From the NCBI RefSeq assembly GCF_041915215.1, contig NZ_JAYSBV010000013.1: a DNA stretch of 64,000 bases. One strand, written 5' to 3'. The notes beneath the pieces are model-generated. The model made no database searches, had not been told where the DNA came from, and saw nothing but the letters and a program-made list of their open reading frames with translations. This document shows positions 1-8,742 of the stretch, piece by piece; within the stretch, counting starts at the first letter, position 1; the number at the start of each line of letters is the position of its first letter. The translations under genes and the position numbers were made by a program. The DNA comes from Zoogloea sp021286885. Its GTDB lineage: Bacteria; Pseudomonadota; Gammaproteobacteria; Burkholderiales; Rhodocyclaceae.

Positions 1-242
1 CGGCCCTCGGGGCGTTCTACCGCCGCTTGGCTGCGCGGATCGGCAAGGCCAAGGCCGTGACCGCCACGGCGCGCAAGCTCGCCATCCTCTTCTACCGCGC
101 GATGCGCTTCGGCATGCAGTACCAGGACCCTGGTGCCGATCAATACGAGCAGCGGTACCGAGAACGTGTCGTCAAGTAACTCGAGCGGCACGCCGCTCGC
201 TTCGGCTTCTCATTGCAGCCAGTCCAAGAAGGTGTTTCTTAG
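1..242 (+). pseudogene. IS110-like transposase, C-terminal fragment with premature stop
   Basis: Frame 3 from the window edge encodes a transposase C-terminus with an ATARKLAILFYRAMR-like segment and a YEQRYRERVVK stretch, as seen at the end of IS110-type transposases. A TAA at 177-179 interrupts the frame. Translation past it continues sensibly (LERHAARFGFSLQPVQEGVS) to TAG at 240-242, so the TAA looks like a nonsense mutation. The gene begins outside the window. The family assignment rests on memory of the C-terminal motif and is moderate. Confidence 0.55.
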
Positions 243-278
243 GAAGCTTCGGCCTTCTTTGCCCGAGCCCTGCGCTGA
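243..278 (+). pseudogene. IS3-type OrfA C-terminal remnant
   Basis: Twelve codons in frame with GAA at 243 read EASAFFARALR and stop at TGA 276-278, which resembles the end of an IS3 OrfA. It abuts the natural stop of the upstream IS110-like fragment, so most of OrfA is missing and the junction marks a deletion or insertion. A very short match, but its position right before OrfB supports it. Confidence 0.45.
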
Positions 279-1152
279 AGTATCGGTGCATCGAACTGCA
301 GGTAAAGAAGGCCCGCCAGGTAATGACTTACTTGAAGTGAGCCGGGCCGGTTTCTATGCCCACCGGGCCCAGGCGGCACGCGCTAGGCCCATCGATCCGG
401 TCTAGGTGCAGCTGAAGGCCGATTTAGAGGCCTCGGGGCGCAGTTACGGGACGCGTCGGCGGGTGGTCGGTTTGCGTGCCAGGGGTGTGCGTATCAGCCG
501 GTATAAAGCCAGAAAGCTGATGAAGAAGCATGGCTTACGAACCACCTGGAAGCGCAAGTTCATGCATACGACCGACAGCAAGCACGACCTCCCGGTGGCG
601 GATAACCTGCTGGATCGCAATTTCTCGCCGGAGGGGCCGGATCAGGCCTGGGTGGCTGATATCACCTACATTCGCACCCGTTCGGGGTGGGTATATCTGG
701 CCGTGGTGCTGGATCTCTTCTCCCGACGCATTGTGGGTTGGGCCATGGCCCCCCACATGAAAGCCGAACTGGTATGCCGTGCGCTCCAAATGCCCATCAC
801 CTGCCGCCAACCCCCGCCCGGGCTGCTGATCCACTCGGACCGGGGCAGCCAGTATGCCAGTCAGGCTTACCGTGACCTGATTGCAGCCCACGCGCTGGTC
901 CAAAGCATGAGCCGCAAAGGAAATTGCTGGGACAACGCGGTGATGGAACGCTTTTTCCTGAACCTGAAAATGGAACGGGTCTGGCAGGCCGACTACACTA
1001 ACCACGGTGAAGCAATGCGCGATGTGGCGGATTACATCGTGGGGTTTTACAACAGCGTCCGACTTCACTCGACCCTGGGCTACCTGTCGCCCATCGGCTG
1101 TGAGCAACTGCAGGCAGGGAAAAAACTTATTGGGGTGTCTGAAAAAGGTTGA
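278..1152 (+). pseudogene. IS3 family transposase OrfB, disrupted N-terminus
   Basis: The catalytic part (from 406) is intact. It has an rve DDE integrase core with WVADITYI (first Asp), IHSDRGSQY (second Asp) and NCWDNAVMERFF (Glu), followed by the IS3 hallmark FYNSVRLHSTLGYLSP. The N-terminal part is broken twice. The expected start frame at 278 (KYRCIELQ) runs into TGA near 338, and after a frame change the SRAGFYAH segment meets an in-frame TAG at 403-405 before continuing with no gap. A shortened product from GTG 406 is conceivable but would lack the helix-turn-helix region. It lies downstream of and convergent with the ubiquitin-like operon. Confidence 0.85.
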
Positions 1153-1322
1153 CCACTACAGTCTGGACTTCGGCCGGAGCGGACGGTGAAGGTGCCTTCG
1201 GTGACCGACCGCTGAATAGCAGTTGCTTCCCTTCCGCTGGCGAACTCGCGCGTAGTCGCCAGTGGTTGCTCTCGTTGGGAGCAGCAACAGAAGTCTTACG
1301 GCTTTGGGAGAGTAGAGTTGGA
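1153..1322. other. Non-coding gap between IS3 remnant and ubiquitin-like operon
   Basis: No credible coding sequence. A hairpin-forming inverted repeat, CTGGCGA (1237-1243) with TCGCCAG (1256-1262), lies about 60 bases past the last gene of the minus-strand operon. No T-run follows, so it is not a clear intrinsic terminator. Confidence 0.4.
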
Positions 1323-1769
1323 TTATGTCGATAACCACGCCCAAAAGCGAGACCATATGCCGCTGGTTTGCTCCGTATCAACGGCGTGCGCAGTCGGTGG
1401 TGTGTCAGGTCGCGCAGACGCCGCGGCGCGACCGTAATAAGCGGCTTTCGCCCGCATGTCACGGCGCCTTTCGGCTTCAACGCGCACATCAGACCACCGG
1501 CCACACTCGACAACGCGATTTCTTTCGATCACATAGTGCGAGCGACAATCTTGGTTCCAGTTGCCCACCGAGGGATTGAGCGTCACGGACTCGCCGTCGA
1601 ACGTTATCCGCCAGTCCGTCGGCGTGAATGGAGTCACCACACGCTCCCCGCAACCGCAGCAGCACGAGTGCACTGCGGTCGCGTATTCCATCGAGATGTA
1701 CAGAACGCCCGGTTCCAGCTCGCGTGGCGCGTTCCGGACAAACCGGTGCTCCAGGGTGTGGTGCCGCAT
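1323..1769 (-). CDS. DUF6527 family protein of multi-ubiquitin operon
   Basis: A 148-residue protein with a cysteine cluster (HSCCCGCG near residue 35), a tryptophan-rich strand TDWRITFDG, and NWNQDCRSHY(V/I). These are features I associate with DUF6527, a family found beside ThiF and multi-ubiquitin genes. The Cys/His pattern suggests a bound zinc; no catalytic role is established. ATG at 1769 overlaps the TGA of the upstream ThiF gene (TGATG), so translation is probably coupled; GTG at 1772 is an alternative start. It is the last gene of the operon. The C-terminal 40 residues are low complexity and end in a Trp-rich tail. Confidence 0.75.
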   Translation of the reverse strand: MRHHTLEHRFVRNAPRELEPGVLYISMEYATAVHSCCCGCGERVVTPFTPTDWRITFDGESVTLNPSVGNWNQDCRSHYVIERNRVVECGRWSDVRVEAERRRDMRAKAAYYGRAAASARPDTPPTAHAVDTEQTSGIWSRFWAWLST

Positions 1770-2950
1770 CACAATTGGTCTCCGTTCAGTAGCATGCCGC
1801 CGTCGGTGGTGTAGGTGCTGTGGTGCTCCTGCTCAAGATCCCGATAAAACCCGCGCAGCTTCTTCCACTTCACGACCGCCAAGCACGCGTTCAAGGCATT
1901 CAGATCGGCCACCTGGATGTTGGACGCATATACGTCCTGGCCGCCGCCGCCCGCGAAGGAGATGCGGCCATGGTGCACATGCTCGCGCTTCGTGGGCGTG
2001 CTGGTCGTCACGCGCAGGATGCCGCCGAGGCTGCCGTTAGTGAGTTCCAAGCCCATGCCAACGTCGATGAACGGCACACCCAGCGCCTCGAGCTTGGCCA
2101 CGACGGCGCGCTTCTTCTCGCCGGCATCCATGCTAAGGAACGCGAACGTAATGCCATCCAGCAGGCCCAGCGTATCCGCGTTCATCTCCACGGGATGCGC
2201 CTCGATGCTGCGGTGCATGCGCTCGTAGATGCCTTTCAGGTAGTCCACCTTTTTCGGGGCATCCCGCAGCTCCTCCAGTGACGGTGCACCAGGCGCGCGG
2301 AAGGCGTTGTGTGACAGGAACTCATCACCGTCGAAAAGGCGGATCTGCTTCACGGGCGTCTTCGCGACGAAGTCGAGGATGTAGCCGCCGGTGCCACCCA
2401 GACCGATGATGGCTACAACCTCCCCTTCTAGCTTGCGGGCCAACGCGCCAATCCCGACGCGGCTGGAGGCCGTGTCGAGATAGTTGAACACGCTGGCCTC
2501 ATTTTCCTCCTCGCCGCTGCGGAACACGCGCGGGCTGATGCCTCGCTGCAGCACTGCGGCCGGTCCAGACACGATAGTCGCGTAGGTCGCCATCTTGGCA
2601 TAGTAGTCCGCATAGCCCAGGTCGCTCGGCTTGCTGGAGAAGCTGTACCGCGCCGTGAGCCCGTGGCCGAGGTCGGTGTTCGGCGCAGCATGCGAGATGC
2701 CCTGCAAGGGCGTTCCGTCGACATTGCACGGAAAGTCGCCATCCCAGTTCATGACATGCGTTTCGGGCTTGCGAGTACGGTCACCAGCAAGGTCAAGGGT
2801 CGAGACCAAAGTGCCAAAGCGGACTTGGCGCTGGGCGTCCACGTAGGGCACTTCCAGCATCACCAGGAAGCTTCCCTGGATGCGCATGCAGTAGCCCTCC
2901 GAGCGGAGTCGGGCTAGGTCGGGATTAAGACTGAACAGTGCGCGTGACAT
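1769..2950 (-). CDS. ThiF/E1-like adenylyltransferase with N-terminal DUF6791-like domain
   Basis: 393 residues. Residues about 1-150 form a separate N-terminal domain (FSLNPDLARLRSEGY..., a DUF6791-like region that may be E2-like). A ThiF/MoeB/E1 Rossmann fold follows, with the nucleotide loop GLGGTGG at 183-189 and the acidic LFDGDEF strand end. E1-like enzymes adenylate the C-terminus of a ubiquitin-like protein, and the probable substrate is the adjacent triple-ubiquitin protein. No canonical catalytic-cysteine motif stands out; Cys in LNACLAVVKW is a candidate. The start at 2950 overlaps the upstream gene by 26 bases; a start at 3028 would overlap far more and adds non-conserved sequence. 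Confidence 0.85.
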   Translation of the reverse strand: MSRALFSLNPDLARLRSEGYCMRIQGSFLVMLEVPYVDAQRQVRFGTLVSTLDLAGDRTRKPETHVMNWDGDFPCNVDGTPLQGISHAAPNTDLGHGLTARYSFSSKPSDLGYADYYAKMATYATIVSGPAAVLQRGISPRVFRSGEEENEASVFNYLDTASSRVGIGALARKLEGEVVAIIGLGGTGGYILDFVAKTPVKQIRLFDGDEFLSHNAFRAPGAPSLEELRDAPKKVDYLKGIYERMHRSIEAHPVEMNADTLGLLDGITFAFLSMDAGEKKRAVVAKLEALGVPFIDVGMGLELTNGSLGGILRVTTSTPTKREHVHHGRISFAGGGGQDVYASNIQVADLNALNACLAVVKWKKLRGFYRDLEQEHHSTYTTDGGMLLNGDQL

Positions 2951-3674
2951 TGAAGATGGTCCCTTTCTTCTTAACTTCAACAGAGCCGCCCTCGCCGAGT
3001 TCGCCAGCGTGAGGGAGCGATGCCGCATTGCGGTAGGTCATCGAGAACTTCACGTTGGTCTCGGGCGGCGCGTTCGGGTGCGACAACTTGACCACCTGCT
3101 CGAAGGTGACGTGCTTGTCCGGAACAGTCTCCTCGACAGAGTTGACCAAGATGACGTAGCCCGTCTGCGGCTTGGGGGCAGTGATGAAACGCTCGATGCC
3201 CGGTGCGTCGAGGTTGATCCGATCGTCCGGCTCAATGAGCCGGTCTTCACCGCCGCAAACCTCCAAGAAAACGGCATCGTCCGGCGACGTGTCGGCAAGG
3301 TCGTACAGAACGCTGCCGAGCATGTTGGCGTTGCCCCACGCCAGCTGGCGGTCGTTCAGCGAGAACTTGAAGTCGCGGTCCGACTTGAACGCGATGAAGC
3401 GTTCAGCGCCCTTCCCGCGTAGATCAAAGGTCTCGTCGGGGCGGACGTCTTCGAAGTCGCCCGTGTCCAGGTAGGCGTACAGGATGTAGTCAGTGCGATG
3501 GTCCAAGCCAGCGCTGGCCAGGATTTGCCTTCCGGTGGGAACCGGGTCCGGCACATTGACGTTGCGGAAAGTCAGCCCATCTAGGCCGAAGCGGATGCGA
3601 TAGGCGGCAGCCTCCCGCAAAGCGCGACCCTCACGGATCGCGTCGCCAACGTCGTCAAAATCAGGATATTTCAT
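2925..3674 (-). CDS. Multi-ubiquitin domain protein (three tandem ubiquitin-like domains)
   Basis: 249 residues with three beta-grasp-like repeats. They cover roughly 20-95 (RIRFGLDGLTF to AERFIAF), 98-165 (FKFSLNDRQLAW to IERFITAPK) and 168-249 (VILVNSVEETV to the end). Repeats one and two both end in an ERFI-type strand. The last repeat ends KKKGTIFNVTRTVQS, as is typical of Multiubiquitin-family proteins, rather than in a Gly-Gly tail, so the conjugation end or processing is not obvious. It is encoded 83 bases downstream of the helicase and overlaps the E1-like gene, as expected for modifier and activating enzyme. Function by family: predicted protein modifier; targets unknown. Confidence 0.85.
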   Translation of the reverse strand: MKYPDFDDVGDAIREGRALREAAAYRIRFGLDGLTFRNVNVPDPVPTGRQILASAGLDHRTDYILYAYLDTGDFEDVRPDETFDLRGKGAERFIAFKSDRDFKFSLNDRQLAWGNANMLGSVLYDLADTSPDDAVFLEVCGGEDRLIEPDDRINLDAPGIERFITAPKPQTGYVILVNSVEETVPDKHVTFEQVVKLSHPNAPPETNVKFSMTYRNAASLPHAGELGEGGSVEVKKKGTIFNVTRTVQS

Positions 3675-3757
3675 AGGGTCCTCTAGGTTGTTGTGGCGAA
3701 GCTTTCTCGCCTACAACCGTCTAATCGGACCCACCGGACGTTGCCGGTAAATTTTCT

Positions 3758-6700
3758 TCAGAAGTTTTTCATAAGCGCACCCGGTGGCACGGCGCCACAT
3801 ACGAAGAAAGCTGGGCAGTTGGGGCACGTCACGTCCGACGCCTTGACCCGGAAGTTTCCCTGGCGGATGTCACGTAGGATGTTGCCCAGCTTGACCTGAC
3901 GGTTACTCAACTCCTTGGCCGACAAAACTAGGGGCTTAGCTTCGGCGTCAGCCAAATGCACCAGTTCCACGATCGCATCTGGAAAAGCTGCGCGAGCTGC
4001 CAAGACGAACGCTGCGGTACCGACGTCTTTACCTTCTTGGCTTGATGCGTGTCCGGTCTTAACCCGGCGCAGCGTTCGAATGCCATCACGCACCAAGATT
4101 TCGTCCGGCCTGACTTCCACTTCGTGGTTATCGAAGGTGATGCGCAGCGCGGTGGGCACTTCAACCATGGCACCGGCCCGCGACTCCAGGAAGTAGCCCA
4201 GCATCGTGGAGGCCATGGCACGGTAGTCCTCGACGTATCCGTGGTCATGAAGCCCGTGGGTGACGAAGGCCTCCGCAAGAAGCGCATCACACTGATCAGT
4301 CGAGGCAACTCCGTCGGTGACTACCTTTCGATAGACCTCCCGGATCGCCTCGTGCATCTGCATGAAGGCGCTCATGCGTCGACGCCCACCGACTTGCAGC
4401 AGATGTGTATACAAGAACCGCCGCCCGCACGACTCGTAGAGCGCGACCGCCTCAGAACTGAAGCATGGCGAGCCCAAAAAGATCACGGGTATTTGTGCAG
4501 CGTCTGAGGCTGGAGGCAGGACGGTCAATGGCGTGACCGACCGCTGGCTGGCGGCGCCGATACGGTCAAGGAACTTCGACAGTGGCCTCGAGGTGCCGTT
4601 GGACTTCGTCGTGGCGCCGTAGAACGCCAGACGATCCCTTGCCCGCGACATCGCCACGTAGAAGAGGCACTCCTGCTCCTCGTTGTGCGCGGCCCGCGCG
4701 ATTTCGTCCTGGCTGCCCGCCCCTCCCGTGAGCATGCCGTTCGGCGGCGGGCATTTAGAGGGGCGAATAGCACCAGGGATGGAGTCCTGATTCGCGCCCA
4801 CTACGTGAACCACGGGAAATTCCAAACCCTTGGAGCCATGGATCGTCATCAGGCGAACAGCGTCGATGCCTTGGGCTGCGGCTGGCAACTGCCTAAGATC
4901 CCTGTCGCCCCGGAGGCACAGCAGCCTGCGCACGCGGTCGGCCAGCCGCTGGATCGGAAGACCCTGCCCGTTGGGCTGGACCCGCACGAAATTCATGAAC
5001 TGCCATATGGCGATGCCTTGGGCCTGTTCAGGAACGCTAGACGACGAGGCGATGCGCGCTGCCAGCCTTGTTCGGTCAAGAAGCAAGGTTGCAAGCACTG
5101 CCCAGGGCTGCGCCGTGGCGTCGAAGCCGTCGAGCGCGGTACTTAAGGCAGACAGGGCGGCCTGCCCGGCTCGAGTGACGTCTGGTGCTCCTTGCCGCCA
5201 CGCACCAGGCTGCACTTCAGCGCCGCGAAGGCGTTCAAATATGCGTACAGCGTCCTCAAGCGCCATAGCGAATTCGGGCCAGCAGGCGGTGCGAATCAGG
5301 CCCATGGCGCGCCTGTCCACGAGGAGCAAGAGGACAGCGACAAGATCCTTTATCTCGGTGCGCTCGAAGAGACTGCCCAAGAACAGGACAGGCACGCCGG
5401 CACACTCAAGCTCCTGCCCAGTATCGGACAGCCTATCGTTGCCCCTGCACAGAACTGCCTGATCGCGATACCGAAAGCCCGCTGCTCGGAACTGCTCAAT
5501 GCTGTCGACTAGCGCCGAAGTAACGAGCGAACCATCAGCAACGGTGATGACCTCCGGCTGCGCGCCGCCGGAGCCCCGATCTGCCTCGAGGGACGTGAGC
5601 CCGTCAGCGGCACTCATGCTAGCTGCGAAGTTGGAGAAGGCGCTAACGATCTCTGTCGTGGAACGGTAGTTGATGTCTAGGCTGTCTCGAACTCCATTGG
5701 GGAAGTCCTCGTGGCCGAAGCGCGCCATGTTGAAAGACGAAGCGCCCCGGAAGCGATAGATGGACTGCTTGGCGTCCCCAACCACCCACAGGTTCTCTCC
5801 GGTAGGCTTCAGGGCCGTGAGGAGCCGGACGCTGCTTCGGTTCACGTCCTGGTACTCGTCTACCAGGACGTGGTCGTAGTCGCTCTGGAGCTGGGCCCTC
5901 ACCGCTTCATCGCGCTCAAGGAGGAGCACCGGCCGCATGACTAGGTCGCCGAAGTCGACGCACCCTGAGGCGGCTTTGAGTTCCTCGTAGCGCGCGTAGA
6001 CCCCTGCGACCTCTTCAGCCTTTTCAGCAGCTTCGATAGCAGCAGGGTCGGTCGCGGCCGCGCGCATCGTCTGAGCCAGGGCGAGATAGGCCTGAGGACC
6101 AACGACCTCGTCCTTAGCTCGGGAGACTGCGGTCAAGATGTCGGCAGCAGTCTGCGATGGGTCGTAAAGGTTACGATAGTGCTTCAGGCCGAGCCGCGGG
6201 AACTCGATTTCGAGTAGTTCAACGGCCTCAGTACGATCCATCAGCCGAGGGTCCGTCGGCAATTCGCACCTTTCGTTGAATCGTCTGAGAATGTCTAAGC
6301 CAAAGCTGTGGAACGTACCGATGCACAGCGCAGCCGCCTGTTGCGGGCGCTTCCGAGCGATCCGCTCGGCCATCTCGCCTGCAGCCTTGTTTGAGAAAGT
6401 AAGGAGGAGGATGCGCCTGGGGTCAACGCCATCGTCAAGTAAGCTCTCGACGCGAGCAACCAGCGTGCGCGTCTTGCCCGTGCCCGGCCCGGCCTGGAGC
6501 AGGAATGCGGCGCCACGGTGGGCCGCGGCGGTTTGCTGCTTTAGGTTCAACGGGACTTCGACCAGCTCTGTAGCTGCAGCTACCGGAAAGGCGGGAAGCA
6601 ACAGGGCGTCTAGCATCTGCTGGGCAATAACCTCGAACGGGGCGCCCAGGCGCGCAGCTACGGCGGAGCACGTCTGGCCATGGGTTACGTGCAGGTCTAC

Positions 6701-7141
6701 CGCGACGTGTCGTGGGAGGAGAAGCTCCCGCGCAAAGAGATCCATCTGGACCTCTCTCCGCTGACGCCGGCTGTAGTCCACTACGCGGTCCATGCCGACG
6801 GGTGCCGCTTCCGAGGTACGGGCCGGGTCGATGTTTGTCGCTTGCTCGGACTCCTCCTCACCATCGCCCAGTTCTGCATGCCCGATTTCGTGCGCCACCA
6901 GAAACGCCTGGTCGAATGGCGACCCGTTGGTTTCGTGGATGATGAGCGGAACGTCCGGGTCAAAGGAGGCTCGGCCGCCATCGAGAAGTGCGGCACTGGG
7001 AGCGCAGGTCTCGACGGTGATCCCGAGATCGTTTGCTATGCCAACAGAAAACTCATACGGAGACCATGGATTGCGCCCGCGCAGGACGGCCTCATCGTGC
7101 AACCGCCGCGCGTGCTGCCGAGCCAGCTCTATCGGGTCCAT
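3758..7141 (-). CDS. ImmA/IrrE-like peptidase - UvrD-like helicase - RecB/AddB-like nuclease fusion
   Basis: 1127 residues in three parts. An N-terminal COG2856-type metallopeptidase has HEIGH at 84-88 and a downstream Glu near 130 before DLFARELLLP. An SF1A UvrD/Rep-like helicase has Walker A AGPGTGKT at 217-224, TFSNKAA, DEYQD at 428-432, GDAKQSIYRFRGA, and late motifs TIHGSKGLEFP and FYVAMSRARD. A C-terminal RecB/AddB-like domain has Cys905 plus the CX2CX5C cluster at 1106-1115, a pattern that holds a 4Fe-4S cluster in AddB and Cas4-type nucleases. The active-site strand reads RRVKTG near 1028, where an acidic residue normally precedes xK, so nuclease activity may be lost. It starts two bases after the upstream gene stop. 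Confidence 0.9.
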   Translation of the reverse strand: MDPIELARQHARRLHDEAVLRGRNPWSPYEFSVGIANDLGITVETCAPSAALLDGGRASFDPDVPLIIHETNGSPFDQAFLVAHEIGHAELGDGEEESEQATNIDPARTSEAAPVGMDRVVDYSRRQRREVQMDLFARELLLPRHVAVDLHVTHGQTCSAVAARLGAPFEVIAQQMLDALLLPAFPVAAATELVEVPLNLKQQTAAAHRGAAFLLQAGPGTGKTRTLVARVESLLDDGVDPRRILLLTFSNKAAGEMAERIARKRPQQAAALCIGTFHSFGLDILRRFNERCELPTDPRLMDRTEAVELLEIEFPRLGLKHYRNLYDPSQTAADILTAVSRAKDEVVGPQAYLALAQTMRAAATDPAAIEAAEKAEEVAGVYARYEELKAASGCVDFGDLVMRPVLLLERDEAVRAQLQSDYDHVLVDEYQDVNRSSVRLLTALKPTGENLWVVGDAKQSIYRFRGASSFNMARFGHEDFPNGVRDSLDINYRSTTEIVSAFSNFAASMSAADGLTSLEADRGSGGAQPEVITVADGSLVTSALVDSIEQFRAAGFRYRDQAVLCRGNDRLSDTGQELECAGVPVLFLGSLFERTEIKDLVAVLLLLVDRRAMGLIRTACWPEFAMALEDAVRIFERLRGAEVQPGAWRQGAPDVTRAGQAALSALSTALDGFDATAQPWAVLATLLLDRTRLAARIASSSSVPEQAQGIAIWQFMNFVRVQPNGQGLPIQRLADRVRRLLCLRGDRDLRQLPAAAQGIDAVRLMTIHGSKGLEFPVVHVVGANQDSIPGAIRPSKCPPPNGMLTGGAGSQDEIARAAHNEEQECLFYVAMSRARDRLAFYGATTKSNGTSRPLSKFLDRIGAASQRSVTPLTVLPPASDAAQIPVIFLGSPCFSSEAVALYESCGRRFLYTHLLQVGGRRRMSAFMQMHEAIREVYRKVVTDGVASTDQCDALLAEAFVTHGLHDHGYVEDYRAMASTMLGYFLESRAGAMVEVPTALRITFDNHEVEVRPDEILVRDGIRTLRRVKTGHASSQEGKDVGTAAFVLAARAAFPDAIVELVHLADAEAKPLVLSAKELSNRQVKLGNILRDIRQGNFRVKASDVTCPNCPAFFVCGAVPPGALMKNF

Positions 7142-7143
7142 GG

Positions 7144-7710
7144 CTACTCCTCGCGGAGTAGGTTTGAAATGCTCTGTTCGTCGACACCAGCGTCTTGCAA
7201 GACTCTCTCGAACGACACCTTCTCAGGTGCTACTGGCTTGACAGCCGATTTCCTTGCGCGAGCCGTGGGGGCTACGGCAGGAAGCGCGAGGTATGAGAGC
7301 AGCGTCTCGGTTGATGTTTTCAGCGCCTCGGCCATCTTCGCGACCATGCGATGGGGCAAGGTTGCGACCTCGATCCGGCGCTCTCGGAACGCGAGGCCAA
7401 CTTGCATTGGCAAAGCCAGCGCACTGATGGCCTCGGTGAATACCTTCGCTGGGGCAGCTTCCAGGGACTGCAGCGTTGCAGCGTTCTCCCGGAGGCGCGC
7501 CATACCTGCGGCCACGAGGTCAAACTCGGCTGCACCAGGAGGAATGTTGTCATCAAACTCCCGAGTTAACTCCATTGAGAGGTCTATCAGGGCCACGGAA
7601 TGCTCAGGGTACTCGGCGAGGTATCGCTGCAGAACAGCAGTTCCTGGCTGGAAGTCCATGGCAAACGCTCTCAGAACATCATCTGCCGAGAGTTGAGGAT
7701 GCTGAGTCAT
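7144..7710 (-). CDS. Uncharacterised protein of ubiquitin-like/helicase operon
   Basis: 188 residues, soluble, helical and acidic, with no signal peptide or membrane segment. I do not recognise a domain. The N-terminal half (AVLQRYLAEYPEHSVALIDL) looks like an all-helical module. The C-terminal SFERVLQDAGVDEQSISNLL resembles a small interaction motif. ATG overlaps the stop of the sigma-like gene (ATGA) and the stop lies two bases before the helicase, so it is translationally coupled to both. An anti-sigma or adaptor role is possible from position only. Confidence 0.7.
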   Translation of the reverse strand: MTQHPQLSADDVLRAFAMDFQPGTAVLQRYLAEYPEHSVALIDLSMELTREFDDNIPPGAAEFDLVAAGMARLRENAATLQSLEAAPAKVFTEAISALALPMQVGLAFRERRIEVATLPHRMVAKMAEALKTSTETLLSYLALPAVAPTARARKSAVKPVAPEKVSFERVLQDAGVDEQSISNLLREE

Positions 7711-8486
7711 CGCACCTTCCCCTTTCGCTCAAGGCATCGCTTCAGCGATGCAAAGGCCTTGTCTCGATGCGTGCGGATGGTCTTCTCCGACTTTCCCAGC
7801 ACTTTGCTGATGGACTCGACCGAGGGGTCATTGGACTCGATGGGAATATCTTGGCGCCACATCACGACGATTCTCCTTTGAAGTTCAGGTAGCCTGTCAA
7901 TCGCGTCGTCTAGTAGGAGCCGGTAATCTTTCTTGTCAAACTCGTCGGACCCGAACGGGTCGTAGCTGCCGACGGCGGATTCCACCTGGGCAGTGACTTC
8001 GCCGTCCTCGGTCTCCAGCTCATCGCTTCGATTCTCATGCTTCCAGTGGCGAGCATTCGCATCGTGGCGATCTGCTGCAATGGCCGCGTTGAAGTTGATC
8101 TCATAGTAGTCGAGGCGCTCGTCATACTCGTTCCGGTCGCTGAGGAGCAGGTCGACGAAGTGATCAACGACCTCCTCTCGAATGTTTATCCCGGTCAACG
8201 AGATAGTATTGCCGCCCGAATCGTTGGTAGGCCGGACTCTGCGGGCCACGCGACAAAGAAGTTTCTCGGTCAGCTTGTCTCGGTGAGCGCCAGGGATCGC
8301 GTTGCGCACGAAGTACAGCAGCGCTTCGGAGGAGATAAAATCAAGATCTGTACTCGACCACAGGCCAGCACGACGTTCAAGTTCTGATGCACTGACGGCA
8401 GCGAGCTCTTGAATCTCGGACTCGACCACGTTTCGCCTGAAATAAGGCGTCCTGTCGGGCTTGAGTTTGCGGAGGGAACGTGACAT
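7707..8486 (-). CDS. Sigma-70-like RNA polymerase sigma factor
   Basis: 259 residues. The C-terminal 70 residues read like sigma region 4: LPELQRRIVVMW, then a helix-turn-helix with SVESISKVLGKSEKTIRTHRDKAFASLKR. The N-terminal part is rich in charged helices and could be a divergent region 2 (YYEINFNAAIAADRHD), but the canonical core-binding motif is not clear. It is the first gene of the minus-strand operon, with an AGGA ribosome site seven bases before ATG. It may direct transcription of its own operon or act as a non-sigma regulator with region-4 architecture. Confidence 0.75.
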   Translation of the reverse strand: MSRSLRKLKPDRTPYFRRNVVESEIQELAAVSASELERRAGLWSSTDLDFISSEALLYFVRNAIPGAHRDKLTEKLLCRVARRVRPTNDSGGNTISLTGINIREEVVDHFVDLLLSDRNEYDERLDYYEINFNAAIAADRHDANARHWKHENRSDELETEDGEVTAQVESAVGSYDPFGSDEFDKKDYRLLLDDAIDRLPELQRRIVVMWRQDIPIESNDPSVESISKVLGKSEKTIRTHRDKAFASLKRCLERKGKVR

Positions 8487-8742
8487 CGATATTCCTATGT
8501 CTTCTTTGCCGGTGAGCCTACTTTGATATCTTCGAGTGTAACAGCTGGTGTTTAGTTTGAGGATTCGTACGCTCGAGCTGATACGCCACTATAGAACCAC
8601 CGTTGTCCGGCAAGTACTCGACACTGCAGCCATCCGCATGGCCAGAAATAGAGGGGCAGCTTAGAGTGGTCGCTGACATTCGTGCTCAAGGGCTGAGCAG
8701 CAGCACCCAACCTACAACGGCCATTCAAATCCGCTGGTACCA

